This document shows, piece after piece, positions 23,601-33,563 of a stretch of 64,000 bases of DNA. This DNA is from Lasiosphaeria ovina (taxonomy: Eukaryota; Ascomycota; Sordariomycetes; Sordariales; Lasiosphaeriaceae): NCBI GenBank assembly GCA_033439765.1, contig JAULSN010000011.1:434001-498000 (forward strand), written 5' to 3'. The stretch's first letter is position 1. Every line of letters starts with the position of its first letter. A program made the translations under genes and the position numbers. Under the pieces are notes generated by a model, which saw only the letters and a list, made by a program, of their open reading frames with translations, had not been told where the DNA came from and did no database searches.

Positions 23601-24997
23601 TAAAGAAAGATAATATAAATAACACGTGGAAATATAAGGCCCGTTGGGTAATACAAGGTTTTAACCAAGTACAATATATAGATTATATAGAGACTTTTTC
23701 CACTGTGTGTAGGCCTGAGACATATAGGCTAGGCTTTATAATAGCTATATCTAAAGGCTGGAAAATACTACAATTTGACGTAAAAAACGCTTTTGTACAC
23801 GCCGATATAGACACCACTATATATATGAAGTTACCTACAGGGTTTTATAAAGATAAAGGGGATAAGGTCTGCTTACTACGTAAGGCATTATACGGCCTAA
23901 AACAAGCCCCTAGACTTTGGTATAACCTACTAAAGAAAGTCCTTAATAACCTAGGCTATAACGTATTTAACTACGATGACGGTGCTTTTATAAACCCTAG
24001 GAATAATACTATAATCCTCTGCCACGTGGATGACTTGTTGATTATAGGTCCTCAAGAAGAAGAAATAAATAAAGATATAGAAAAGGCTACAAAAGCTATT
24101 AAATTACAACCCCTAGGGGAAGTAAACACCTTTTTAGGTATAAATATAAGGACGGATTATAAAAATAAGACGTTATTTATGCACCAAATAGACTATACTC
24201 AGAAGATCCTTGAAAAATATAATAAAAAGGGCTTATACCCGAAGTCTAGCCCACTTACGAAGAATAACCTTTATAAGAATAAAGAACAAGCTTCACAAAA
24301 AGATATAACACAATATCAGCAATATATAGGCTCCCTTCTATATTTAGCCTTGAAGTCTAGACCCGATATAGCGTTTCCGGTGCAATATTGTGCTAGGTAT
24401 ATGAGTAACCCTAGTATAGAGCATTTTAAAGCTGTGGATAATATATTCGGATACTTAAATAAATACCCTAATCTAGGTATAACTTATAATGGAATCGACT
24501 TAAATAAAGCCGTAATTAAGGCCTATAGCGATTCTGATTGGGGTAGCTGTCTAGATTCAAGAAGATCCACTACTGGTTATTTAACTACGTTGAATAATAA
24601 TATTATAAGCTGGGGAGTATGCCTACAACAAACCGTAGCTCAGTCTAGTACTGAAGCGGAATATATGGCCTTAGCAGATACTGTGAAAGAAGTAATATAC
24701 CTTCAAAACTCTCTTAAAGAGATTAATATAGGCTTAAATCTTAAAATTCCTATACAAATACCCGCTATAATGGAAGATAATAACGGGGCTATAAAACTAG
24801 GTCATAACCCTGAATTTCATAAAAGAAGTAAGCATATAGATATAAAATATCACCTTATACGTGAAGCAATAGAAAATAATACTATAAGGGTAATATATAT
24901 ACCTACAAAGGAACAATTAGCAGATCCTCTCACTAAAGCCGTTGCAGGACCTCTCCTAGCGGCGTGGAAGCCAAAGATTGGTTTACAGAGCCTATAA
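20615..24997 (+). CDS. Copia Gag-Pol polyprotein
   Basis: A complete 1460-residue polyprotein for self-replication through an RNA intermediate. Gag covers about residues 1-215, with a CCHC zinc knuckle at C222, C225, H230, C235. An acidic spacer follows. The aspartic protease active site is FDSGAS (D389, S390, G391). The integrase has a zinc-binding start (HKRFAHVN, CEIC) and acidic residues at D578 (SDLVGP), D642 (QTDNGTE) and E676 (GLPERINR). Reverse transcriptase includes DVKNAFVHADI, ALYGLKQAP and the active site CHVDDLLI (D1139, D1140). RNase H follows (AYSDSDWG, SSTEAEYMAL) and the protein ends in the usual KHIDIKYHLIRE box. Gag and Pol share one frame. Ile is written mostly as ATA after the first third. 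Confidence 0.97.
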   Translation: MSSVKSLSITKLKGGSNYQGWAIMAKAVLLEADLDSTLESEENENRNQEKALAKLTLLCEYGTAQHITACKTAFAAWKVLKDLYNSDGFTSQYLLVQQYFQTRQSDFEDTEAYVSKLKSILDNLKIQKLEIPEIITIAWLLQGLEPEFKTFVATVTQTLRKDPKAFNWDSLTSSLLDEARRLEAQSIRGSKSINNVGFRKDFNKKPYKGKKPWKVGFKATFCKYCKLKGHVEDDCAFLHPEKAPDGWKNKEKSKYRVMKTQGNKVANKAKERREEKINLLLANRDQSEGPEDSEEPSEYSEDSEEDVELEDVEIPSTEEDSLMEVSNNLLLNIHNPQITRSSITNKINNIVLDLANQVTRTVEIALEIKDRIEKTSSNSNIYKDNFIFDSGASVHVISNRSWFSTLDNSTQTVSWGKAKTLKIKGKGNTTITFNDTGSKISLNNCFYIPELGINIISPSALPDGFSYVGNNKIISIVEGNNLITMGTVSEGLYILPAKPYKENKYINTTLEVLHKRFAHVNIRNLSNIIKNTISKEEYKKTDFTHKCEICLQAEFPNKRYKQSTNTYIYNYIEKVSSDLVGPFKYKTYDNKRYFITFLDKKSRELEIRLLADKKDVLSVFLEYKAMAENNIKGYKIRVFQTDNGTEYKAVHNYLRKEGIISQLSPPETKEPNGLPERINRTIMSKVRALLIQAQAPIYLWGEAALAVAYIYNRTPHSSLDFKTPYEVGKEEKPNIDNIKMWGSVVYYKIKGPRASKMKPQAEKGILIGYGEDFHNYKVWSYTRHRAFWSRDLEILEGEIYNKENKDNLNIPLLEDEEDLEDLNNPENDSEESIEIDINESKGVERPSNKHSNINNNNNNTRTITRNSLRSRNTPGIITRSSIRNINSGTPYINHPSNKAIVEIPQKDSNYYKEFKKILYTLISIENNSSYNFDLFTIKEANKEPSTYKQAIESSEASKWNSAMKAELEELERQHTFDIVDLPPNYTPLGGRWVYKLKKDNINNTWKYKARWVIQGFNQVQYIDYIETFSTVCRPETYRLGFIIAISKGWKILQFDVKNAFVHADIDTTIYMKLPTGFYKDKGDKVCLLRKALYGLKQAPRLWYNLLKKVLNNLGYNVFNYDDGAFINPRNNTIILCHVDDLLIIGPQEEEINKDIEKATKAIKLQPLGEVNTFLGINIRTDYKNKTLFMHQIDYTQKILEKYNKKGLYPKSSPLTKNNLYKNKEQASQKDITQYQQYIGSLLYLALKSRPDIAFPVQYCARYMSNPSIEHFKAVDNIFGYLNKYPNLGITYNGIDLNKAVIKAYSDSDWGSCLDSRRSTTGYLTTLNNNIISWGVCLQQTVAQSSTEAEYMALADTVKEVIYLQNSLKEINIGLNLKIPIQIPAIMEDNNGAIKLGHNPEFHKRSKHIDIKYHLIREAIENNTIRVIYIPTKEQLADPLTKAVAGPLLAAWKPKIGLQSL

Positions 24998-25483
24998 GAC
25001 TTTCGAAAGCAATATATATACTATAACGCTCTTTAAAAATATATAATAATATAATATATACGTGGCAATATAAGATATATATAATATATACTCTCTGCTT
25101 ATACTTCTGAAGAATAAGGAGGTTTTTAACCCACTATAAGGGTTTTCCTACCTGAAGAAAAGAAACTAATAAAGAGGAATTTCTTCTTATAAGAAGGGTT
25201 TTAACTATACTATACGATATTTAATAATATACTTTTCCCTTCTATAACCTAAGGTTTTAACTATAATATACGATATATATAATATACTCTTTCCTTAGTA
25301 TAACTAGGTTTTGAACTTTTCCTAGATATATATAAAAGGGTTAATTTTTCCCTATATATATAAGAGGTTTTTTAATTTTTTACCCTCTATATACTATAAG
25401 TAGGTTTTTCATTTTTTACCCTACATAAAGAAGACTATAAAATACAACTATAATCTAATACCTTTCCATAACGGCATCAGCTT

Positions 25484-25492
25484 AAGGGGGTG
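25484..25492 (+). other. Polypurine tract of intact Copia
   Basis: aaggggg followed by tg directly abuts the right LTR, in the context gcatcagcttaaggggg. A very similar context occurs in the relic at 30980-31012. Confidence 0.75.
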
Positions 25493-26271
25493 TGTTGGTT
25501 TTTAATATATATATTTTTTACCTTATATAAAATAAACGATATAAAAAGAACTATAAGAGGTAAAAATATATAATAAATATATTTATACTGCTTACGTAAT
25601 AATACAACTATAAATAATTGTGGGTCTCTTACATAAGCAATCTTATGTAAGCTGCAAAGCTTACATACATAACGACCTACACCTTACACAACGTAATGCA
25701 ACCACAACCACTCAATGCCCCGCGTATACGGTCTTTGGAATCGATCTAACTGCCACAGGTGTTGGCCCCGCACGGCCAGGGCAGTAGGCGACCTTCAGGC
25801 AACCGGTTCCAACAGCCAGGCCGCTCACAGGGCCACCTGGCCGCGGACCGGGCCACCTGCCGGCCACCTGCAACAGGCCCAGGCCAACTAGCCGCAGGCC
25901 CTGCCGGGCCGGCTACGACCTTGGCCAACGATCCTCTGTTGGCTTCAGACCGTTGTTCGAAGTGTTGAATAGAGCCGAGTTCCGTTCAACCGAGTCCACA
26001 CAAGCTGGTATAATAAGGGGACCATTTTCCCACCTTTGTATTTAGAACAATAACATCTCAATCAGTCTTCGACCAATCACAATAATCTAAATACCATTCT
26101 GCTCCACTTTTTCTGCTCTTCATTATCATCCATTCTGCCATCCTTCACCGCCTTCGAATCTATCTCACGGAAGCTCCAAACCTTACCTTCCGTTAAAACC
26201 TTTCCATAAACTACCACTCTTCCAACTGCTTGAAAACTAATTAATGCTCTATCGATATAACCTCTTCAACA
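25493..26271 (+). repeat. Right LTR of intact Copia
   Basis: A 779 bp partner of 19706-20484, apparently identical, followed by the CTACC target duplication. Confidence 0.95.
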
Positions 26272-26276
26272 CTACC

Positions 26277-27450
26277 TGAGCAAATCCGTCACAACTACCC
26301 GAAAGGGACAATAATGGAAGTCGTCAAGCCGTTGTACGGCATAGCCGAGGCAGGTACATACTGGTGGGCAACCTACTTCAAGCATTACCGGGACCGGCTG
26401 AATATGACCATATCGACCTACGATCCATGCCTATTGATTACGTCGAACGACTTAGAGCACTTTGCAGTCGTCGGTATACAGACTAACGATACGATCGGCC
26501 TTACTGATATAGGGTTTGAAGCCCTGGAGGAGTAGATAATTGAGGAAGCCAAGTTCATAGCCAAACCGAAATAGAAATTAACCCCGGCTAACCCGCTCGC
26601 ATTCAACGGATGTATCTTGACCTTCTAAGAGGACGGTACACTAGCCCTAAAGTAGAAGAAGTAGGGCGAGAAGCTCATGATCGCGACTAACGCTCAGGAA
26701 TACGTCGAACAGCGGGTACGCGGTGCCTACATCGCTTCGACCTGTTAGCCTGAAGCCGCGTTCGACCTATCGGCTGTAGTATAGTATAAAGAACCAACAA
26801 AAGAAGATATCGCCAGGATGAATAAGCGTATCAAATGGCAGATGGAGCACGTTGACCGAGGCATTAACTATATCCCCCTCGACCTACCTACGGCTAGGCT
26901 GTTTGTCTACGTAGACGCGTTATTCGCTAATAATAAGGACTTGAGCTTACAAATCGGATACGTGATCTTCCTAGCGAACGAAGAGATAGATGAAGGAAGC
27001 TTCATTATAATAGGGAACCTGATCCACTGGTCATCTACCAAATGCAAGCGGATTATACGAAGCATCCTAGCCTTAGAGATCTACGCTATGGCCAACGGCG
27101 TTGATATGGGCATTTGTTTCAACGTAACGATCAACATGATCCTGGCCAAGCTAGGCATCCCGAATATCCCGATGATCGTATACACCGACTCTTTCTCGCT
27201 CTACGAATGCTTAGTCAAACTAGGCACAACGAAGGAAAAGCGGCTTATGATCGACATTATAAGCATGAGGCAGTCATACGAGAAGCAGGAGATCTTCGAA
27301 GTCCGATGGATCAACGGAAACGACAACCCGGCCGATACGATGACGAAGTCATCACCTAATATGGCCCTACAGGCCCTTATTGATAATAATACGTTGACGG
27401 TCAGGATTCAGGCTTCCGTGAAGCGGAATAAGAAGGACCATAGCGAGTAG
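26277..27450 (+). pseudogene. Outer Copia Pol, second part (RT thumb, RNase H)
   Basis: This continues the frame of 15924-19705 across the nested insertion (codon CC|T). It opens with EQIRHNYPKGTIMEVV and KPLYGIAEAGTYWW (RT), then RNase H-like motifs: LFVYVDALFANN, YVIFLAN, IHWSSTKCKRIIRSI, ALEIYAM, VYTDSFSLYECL, RWINGNDNPADTMTK. Stops occur at about 26533, 26571, 26626, 26654, 26663, 26747 and 26782. The last 210 codons (26818-27450) are open. The stop is 30 bp before the right LTR. Confidence 0.88.
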
Positions 27451-27479
27451 GATCTTATGGAGGAAGAAAAGACTGCTAG

Positions 27480-27783
27480 TGTAGGAATAACCGATCAATC
27501 AGAGTTACGGAGGCTGAGGCGGCTCGGCGGGCCGTATAGCCCTGATTGGTCAGTCAGGAAGAATAGTGGGCCTGGCCCGGACATACGGGTCACCTGCCCT
27601 AGCACGTGACCTTAGTGTGCACGGACCATCCACCCTGTGGATAGCCCACTCCCCCAAAAACACCAAGCACCCTGTAACCCTAGTGAACAGAGCAGAGATA
27701 AATGAACATACTACTAATCTCCCAACCACCCTTTCGTAACGGTTACTATAGTGACTATTATGAATGACCTTGTCATTCCAACA
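27480..27783 (+). repeat. Right LTR of outer Copia
   Basis: A 304 bp partner of 15266-15569, ending ttccaaca and followed by the ATTTA duplication. Confidence 0.92.
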
Positions 27784-27788
27784 ATTTA

Positions 27789-28774
27789 TAAAGAAAGTTA
27801 GTAAAGTCTACCTCGTATTCCTAATTATCCTCTACTTACTTTATATACCGCCGTATATATACCTTTATACTACTAAAGAATAATTCGATCGGGTTAAAGT
27901 CCGGAGAATACGGCGGTAGGTATACTCTTACGATATCTACCGTATTATATAAGTTATATATATCTTAGTAGTAATACTAGCTCGCGTTATCGAGTATTAA
28001 GACCGAATATTTACCCGAGAAAGGGTTTATCTTCGGTAATGGGAAGTCTCTTAACTATATCGTAAAACCTTCCTAATTTATTAAGCCCTAGTATATTAAT
28101 GAATAAAGAAGTCCCTCTATTATAATCGCCGGTAATAAATAGAACCTCTTTCCCCTCTTTAATAGCCTTTTATTCCTTATAATATATCCCTTTAGAGCCT
28201 ACCCCTACTTCCTAAAGCCGTCTCTTTTATCTATACCTAACTCGTCGATATATACGACTTATTTAGGGGTAAACCTAGCTATCTAGAAGACGTAATACCT
28301 TTATAATACTTTATTCTATTATATTACCCTATACTCGAGCTTCTTCCTAGTCTAATTATACTCTTTTAAACGGACGGAAATAGTAGATAGGGAGACGGCG
28401 ACGTTATAACGGTCGAGAAGGAGGCTCTATATTTTATCGAGGTATATATTATTAGTCTCGTAGAGGGTATCGAGAAGGACCTATATATAAATAAAGGATA
28501 GTCGAGTTAGCTAACTATATATACTAAGTACGGGACTACGAACCTCAAATACCTACGGCGTAAGCTTAACTATACTTAGCGTACGCCTCGAGGGTAAAAG
28601 AAGCTCGCTATAGATCTTATAATTAAGCCTATACTTCCGTATTACCCGCTCGCTATATTAGAAGCGTATTACGATCTATTTATTATTTTCCTCGCTATCG
28701 TAAATTACCACCTAAATACGCCGGCGTTCGGTATCGGTAAGGCTTCGGTTTAATACTACGCGCCCGGCGGGCAT
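27789..28774 (-). pseudogene. Tc1/mariner-type DDE transposase (DD34E), RIPped and split
   Basis: On the minus strand a frame starts at ATG 28774 (MPAGRVVLNRSLTDTERRRI, a helix-turn-helix-type N-terminus). The first Asp lies in VVYIDELGIDKRD (about 28240), the second in SVLILDNAS (about 27995), and the Glu in LPPYSPDFNPIELFF (about 27890). Thirty-four residues separate the second Asp from the Glu. This is the Tc1 DD34E spacing and motif set. Many TAG/TAA codons break it. The C-terminus lies 12.5 kb away at 15265-15190 because the outer Copia inserted there. Terminal inverted repeats were not found. Confidence 0.87.
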
Positions 28775-29324
28775 CGGGAGGGATAGAAAAGCAGGGTAAA
28801 TAGAAGATCGACAAATATTACGTTATTTAGCCTAGTCTCGGTACGTTATATACGTTAGATTAGTTCGTTATAGAAGGAAAGGAAGAAAAAGTCGAAGTTG
28901 TTATATTTACTTCGAGATGTGTGTATCGCACCCTCAAAAATTGACAGGGATGTTGATCCTACGGCACGCACGTTCTAAAATGACAACATTCGAGTGAGAT
29001 TATGGTGAGGATGAAGAGTGAGGTGGCAGACATTACCTGTACGAGTTCCGGCATTCCCCGGCTCACCAGTTGAACCGAAGCCGGCCCTCTCCTCGGTGTC
29101 TCCGTTCTGCCGAGAGTGGCGGTGAAAATGTGAAGAGGGGACTGAAATGCACGAGAGTGGGTGTGACCACACTCATCTCATTGGCTACAGAGAGAAGGTA
29201 GACCTGCGACCGACAGACGCATTGCACCCTCTAATTGGACGCCCTCCCAAGTCGAGGTTGCGGAGCATGGCGGCACCTTCCGTCGAGATAAGTAGGTGAT
29301 TGTCGCAGCCTGATCAAAATCATT
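28775..29324. other. Boundary of transposon nest and upstream region
   Basis: RIP-type TA-rich sequence ends near 28915. From there base composition is normal, with CpA and TpG present. No gene was recognised; the last 300 bp may contain the promoter of the gene at 29436. Confidence 0.55.
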
Positions 29325-29435
29325 ATGGTGGGGGGAAAAGAGGGGAAGTTTCTTCATATCAATCCCAATCAACCCGTCACTGAACCCAAGACCAAACCAC
29401 TAGTTTCACTGACTCAAACCATCCCCGTCTCAAGA

Positions 29436-29954
29436 ATGTCAACCGCCCCCGGCAGATACTCCACCACTGTGGGTAGTCTTCGACTATATGTCTACATCCG
29501 CATCACCCAAAGGCCGGCGGTAGTCGAGGTCGAGTTCCCCAAGGCGGAAGTCGTACTCGCCGAACGCTATAGGGAAAGCATCTCGGGCACCAAAAGACTT
29601 CTTCCCGCAAACCATAAGCTACACGTTGTCGCCTTCGAGCTACCACGCTCCGTCATTGAGCTCGAAACCAACAAATCTCTCCGCGCCTTTTTGCTTCACT
29701 TTGACACAACTAGTGACGCTGCGAAGTTTGAGGACGCCATCTGCTTCACCGTCAAAGACCACCCACGCCAGGTCTTCATCAAGCAGTATTGGGATCCAGC
29801 AGAGGTGGTTGTGTTGGAGGAGAGACTACCCAAGCTCGTACCGGCGGTGGTCGAGTGGCCGAGGCCACCGGAGCGGGCGGGAACGCCTCCTGGCGAGGCG
29901 AGGGGTTCACCACCTATTGAGTATTATGCCAAAGAAAACAGAGTGAGACGATGA
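29436..29954 (+). CDS. Small hypothetical protein
   Basis: A 172-residue protein if translation starts at MSTAPGRYSTT; the frame is open back to another ATG at 29325, which would add 37 residues. The middle has alternating strands (SLRLYVYIRITQ, VVEVEFPKAEVVLAERY) and a helix-like stretch after LRAFLLHFDTTSDAAKFEDA, a layout reminiscent of PH-like folds, but I do not recognise a family. The C-terminus is Pro/Arg-rich. No signal peptide or membrane segment is visible. It is the first non-transposon coding candidate right of the nest, and its composition is normal. Confidence 0.5.
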   Translation: MSTAPGRYSTTVGSLRLYVYIRITQRPAVVEVEFPKAEVVLAERYRESISGTKRLLPANHKLHVVAFELPRSVIELETNKSLRAFLLHFDTTSDAAKFEDAICFTVKDHPRQVFIKQYWDPAEVVVLEERLPKLVPAVVEWPRPPERAGTPPGEARGSPPIEYYAKENRVRR

Positions 29955-31011
29955 AGTGGGCCATCAGTCTTGAGACCGATAGCATCGAGTTGAGCTCGGT
30001 GAGAGGAAGGCTTGATTTAGTCTGCCTGCCCATCATTGAGTTCAGCGGACCAAAAGGAGATAGTTTGTCTAATCTATGACCTTGACGATTTGATCAAACA
30101 AAAGTTCAACTATCATCAACCTTTCGTGATTGGGTTGGCAGGAACAAGGCCCCCCCCCCTCGATTCAACAAGGACAAAGCACCTCCTTTTCCCTACCCTT
30201 AACACACGAAACAAACCCACTCATTCACTCCAACCAAACACATATACATCCATCTTCTGAAGAAAAAGAAAAAGAAGAGCACTCCCCCTCGTACGCCTTA
30301 ACCACAGCTAGCATCAATGAAACCAGCTACCGCCTCGCTTCAATGACATGAGCTCCATGAGAAGATATAATAACACGCTCCCCATCTCTACCCAAGTTCA
30401 AGATTGACTTTCACCTCTTTGCCTCATCACTCTACTCCGAAACCAGCTCCTATCAAAGCTCCAACGTTGTCACCGAGAACGCCAAGTGCTATAAGTGTGG
30501 TTAGAAGGGCTACTTCTCCAGGGACTGCAAAGGGACGCCACTTCCCGACTAGAAGGACGGTCCAACCAAGATGGTCACCGTCAGAGTGGTCGACGTTCCT
30601 CAAGGGGGGAGAGGACAAGGAGGAACTCGTTCGCCGACACCTCGGTCCGACCCTATCCAGAAGGATCCCGGACCGACCGAAGCCTGGCACCCGGTCAAGG
30701 TGCGCGCGGGTTCTCAGTCGAACGACCTGAACTGAAGGATTTGAGGGAAACGAACTTTGGGTTGGTGGACACGGAGCCCCAGAGCAAAAACTGGGTCAAC
30801 TCCCAACGTCAAACCAGGGGCGACGCTTTCCATCGCTATAGTTAATAGTTAAGAGAAAGAAAAGGGGGCGGGTAAGAAAAGGGGGTGGATAAGAAGATAG
30901 GGGCCTTCTTCTCACCAAACTCCCCTTTTATATCTATCTCCTTATCTATACGTGCCATATGACGTGAAAAAATCCTCTATTCCGGCATCAGCGGGGTCAA
31001 GAGGGGGCGAG
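29955..31011 (+). mobile_element. Degraded Copia-like element fragment
   Basis: A CCHC knuckle relic is at 30487-30528: C-x2-C, a TAG stop, then GYFSRDC with His replaced by Tyr. Downstream, the 3' end is marked by a purine tract (aagagggggcgag, 30999-31011) within a ccggcatcagc context like the intact Copia's 3' end, followed by TGTCAG, a plausible LTR start. Protease, integrase and RT are not visible, so most of the element is deleted. Confidence 0.55.
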
Positions 31012-31448
31012 TGTCAGTGGCTCAGACCAGCGTTTTTGGTTTGGATGTGATACCCCTGTGAGTGAAAGCTGCTCTAAGGCACGTGCGCCCACGCCATGTT
31101 TGTCCCATATTTCTGACCCACGAAACAATATTCGGCCTTTAAGACTCGTTCGGGCCCGGAAACGGGACCATGCCCAAAATTAGTCCCATAGAGCGTCGAA
31201 TTCAGTTAGAAGCTAATTACTAGGATTATGCGAGATGTCCTAAAATAATGGCCTCGACAAATGCTGATATTTACAAGCCGCTCCCTACGGCCTGTATACC
31301 ACGTAGCTATTAGTTGCCAAAGATTTATCTTACGAGTTGCTTACACAGTGCTTGAGGGTCCAGAGGCACGCGTTCGGGATAAAGTGAAATGGGAGCAGTC
31401 TTATAATCACATTCTCAAAGCCCTACGAACACAATATTTAGTAATGTC
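31012..31448 (+). repeat. Putative 3' LTR remnant
   Basis: The segment begins TGTCAGTGG directly after the purine tract. Its end and any partner copy could not be found in this window, so the right limit is only the start of the neighbouring MITE. Confidence 0.35.
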
Positions 31449-31452
31449 TATA

Positions 31453-31891
31453 ACGTGCGTGATAAGCGAGTTAGCCAGACAAGCGAGTTAGCCACCCGAT
31501 TTCCCTAACATAACCCTGAAATTTAACCCTTGCTAAAATCACCAAACCTTAGTAAAAGGCCCCGAGATTTGATATTAGGGTTTATAATAATGAAGAAACT
31601 TATTATAATTTTATGTAAAATTTTACACTAAGTATAAGATAGTAAACTTGTAGTTACAATCTTGCCTATATATATAACCCTAGGGTTATATTCCGTTTTT
31701 CAAGGCTAAATTAGTCAGCAAGTAATGGTATACATTTTTACTCATATTATATACTTATATTACAAGTTTGAAGTTTTTAGAAGTTTTTACTAAGAATTAG
31801 ATGACTTTTATAAAGATATATTCTCAGGGTTATATATGAGAAGTTGAAGTGGCTAGCTCGCTTGTCTGGCTAACTCGCTTATCACGCACGT
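31453..31891. mobile_element. MITE with long terminal inverted repeats (TA target)
   Basis: Inverted repeats at 31453-31494 and 31850-31891 match over 42 bp with one mismatch, begin ACGTGCGTGATAAG and are flanked by TA on both sides. Each arm contains the 14-mer aagcgagttagcca twice, separated by gac. The 355 bp interior is AT-rich and has no transposase. Length, TIRs and TA target fit a non-autonomous Tc1/mariner-superfamily element. Confidence 0.8.
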
Positions 31892-31893
31892 TA

Positions 31894-32720
31894 CAGGCGA
31901 ATCAAATTAAAACTCGATACAGCGTCTTGGCTAGTGCATTCGGTTGGACTACGCTTGCTGGATTTATCACCTTGCCTAACACATTTACGTCTCTCCAGAC
32001 GTCTAGTTATCTAAGTGGAAACGAAAGTGGTATAGCAATACATTGGTTACGCTATAAAACGACTCTTTGTTACTCTATCTACATGGTGACGCTGTGTGCG
32101 CCCCTCACATCCCTGACCCTCACCCCTAACCCTACGACTCAGGTCTCTGGGATCCACTCAGGAACCCTCCACTGTGTGTGCAGTGTTCATGCCGTTACAC
32201 TTACCCTCATGAAGAGGTGAAAGTGATATTATTATCAGCAATACCGAGAAAGGCCTTAACACGCCCCTTGGTGATATAGGAATTAAAGTGCTGCCTACAA
32301 GGCTGGAGGACTCCTACATTATAATGAAGGGGCACGGGGCCACGCACGGCACTATCTGAAGAGATTTCTTGGTAGCTCTTTCAACAGATCCCCTTTTCCC
32401 CTGCCCATCTTCTCGAGCCCGCCTATTATTCCTAGCACGTTTTTGGCCACTAAGGGGTGATATAGAAACGTTTGGGTAACGGACATCACATAAAATCACA
32501 AAGTCTCCAGTCGTCTCTACGTACTTACCAAATTATAGGGATTTAGCTAGTTAGGTATTTTGTAAATATAATATTCGTGGAATTTCGTTATTTTAAAAAG
32601 AAGTATATGGACAAGTTCGTGTATACTAAACTCTCAGTTTGAGTACAAATGGTGGCTCTAGTTGGTTTCATAACGGTAATTGAGTGCACCCGTAAGGAAA
32701 AAACGAAAGTTATAGGTTAG
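31894..32720. other. Intergenic region
   Basis: Mixed composition with no convincing coding frame, repeat or RNA. Confidence 0.5.
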
Positions 32721-33563
32721 TGTCCCAAAACTGGGATCAGTTTGGACACGGCAAGTATAGCCGAGACATCCCTGGGACTCATCTCGGCTCAGTGATGCTC
32801 AGTGCGCCTCAGCTCTTGCTCAGGTTCCAAGCCTAATATGGATTTGTGTTGAGCTGCGTGCCTATATAGGCCTGAACTCAGCACCTATATAGGGTGCGCA
32901 GGGCAGCAGGCGTAGCGGAAGCAAGGCGTGTAGCGTATGCCGGGAACCAAGTGCAGGGTAGGTCGATCAAGTGCAGGGTAGACTGTAGGGAACTGTGCCC
33001 TACGGTCCGATACAACAGTGCTTCTGCAAGGCACTGAGGGAAGCAGGCTGACTGACTGCTTACAGGTCTGTAGAACTCTGCTACAGGCCTGCCACTCAGA
33101 CTGTGAGGACTCTGCTCAGCAGTCTACCTCGTAGGCTGTAGGGGACTCTGCCCTGCAGTCAGGGTCTTCGGGACCAACTGTGGGTGCTGAAGAAGACGGA
33201 GAGGAGTTGTATTATAGAAGTATAGTACAAAGAGTGGTGAGTGCAATGCTTGCTTGCTTAGAAGGAAATCTATCTAAGGGAAAGGACAGGTCTATATAGA
33301 CCTAAGGTGGGCTCTCTAGAAGGTTCTAGAGGCCCACAGGCTCCGTAGACAGCTCTGTATTCTACAGTCTTCTAGTGGGCTTGTCTTACGTGTGCCAAGT
33401 CATATAGGGGTTTCGAGAAGGTGCTGTGGGGCAAAGTAAACAATCTAGGCATAGCGCCCTCAGCACCCACATAACGGCCACAACACTCACAACTCCAATA
33501 CAGCCACTATAGTGCCCTGTACTTCAGGACCCTACAACCCTGGTAACTAGCCATACTTTAACA
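32721..33563. repeat. Putative solo LTR or LTR-like segment with hairpin row
   Basis: Begins TGTCCC and ends ctttaaca, and has a promoter-like middle, but no matching 5 bp duplication flanks it (gttag against atttg). The final 33 bp recur at 47503-47535. A row of four similar hairpins lies at 32981-33160. The 50 bp to the right separate it from the stop codon of the F-box gene. Confidence 0.4.

Larger units (their letters stand above)
19706..26271 (+). mobile_element. Intact Copia LTR retrotransposon nested in RT of outer Copia
   Basis: A 6566 bp element with two 779 bp LTRs (19706-20484 and 25493-26271) that look identical by eye, a CTACC target duplication (19701-19705 and 26272-26276), a tRNA-Met-type primer-binding site, one uninterrupted polyprotein of 1460 codons and a polypurine tract. 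It carries no RIP stops. It is the youngest insertion in the window and may still be competent to move. Confidence 0.96.
15266..27783 (+). mobile_element. Copia LTR retrotransposon, RIPped, split by a younger Copia
   Basis: The LTRs are 304 bp (15266-15569 and 27480-27783), with target duplication ATTTA (15261-15265 and 27784-27788). Without the nested insertion the element is about 5.95 kb. One reading frame runs from ATG 15924 to the nested element at 19705 and resumes at 26277 in exact phase. LTR differences are transitions at CpA/TpG (for example cgcatag/cgtatag and gaacag/gaatag). RIP is milder than in the Gypsy at 1-3575. It inserted into the Tc1/mariner gene. Confidence 0.93.

Noticed and set aside
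15080..28900. Terminal inverted repeats for the Tc1/mariner element
   Set aside because: The candidate similarity (ccgagatacgta against ctcggtacgtta) is in direct, not inverted, orientation, so no TIR is claimed.
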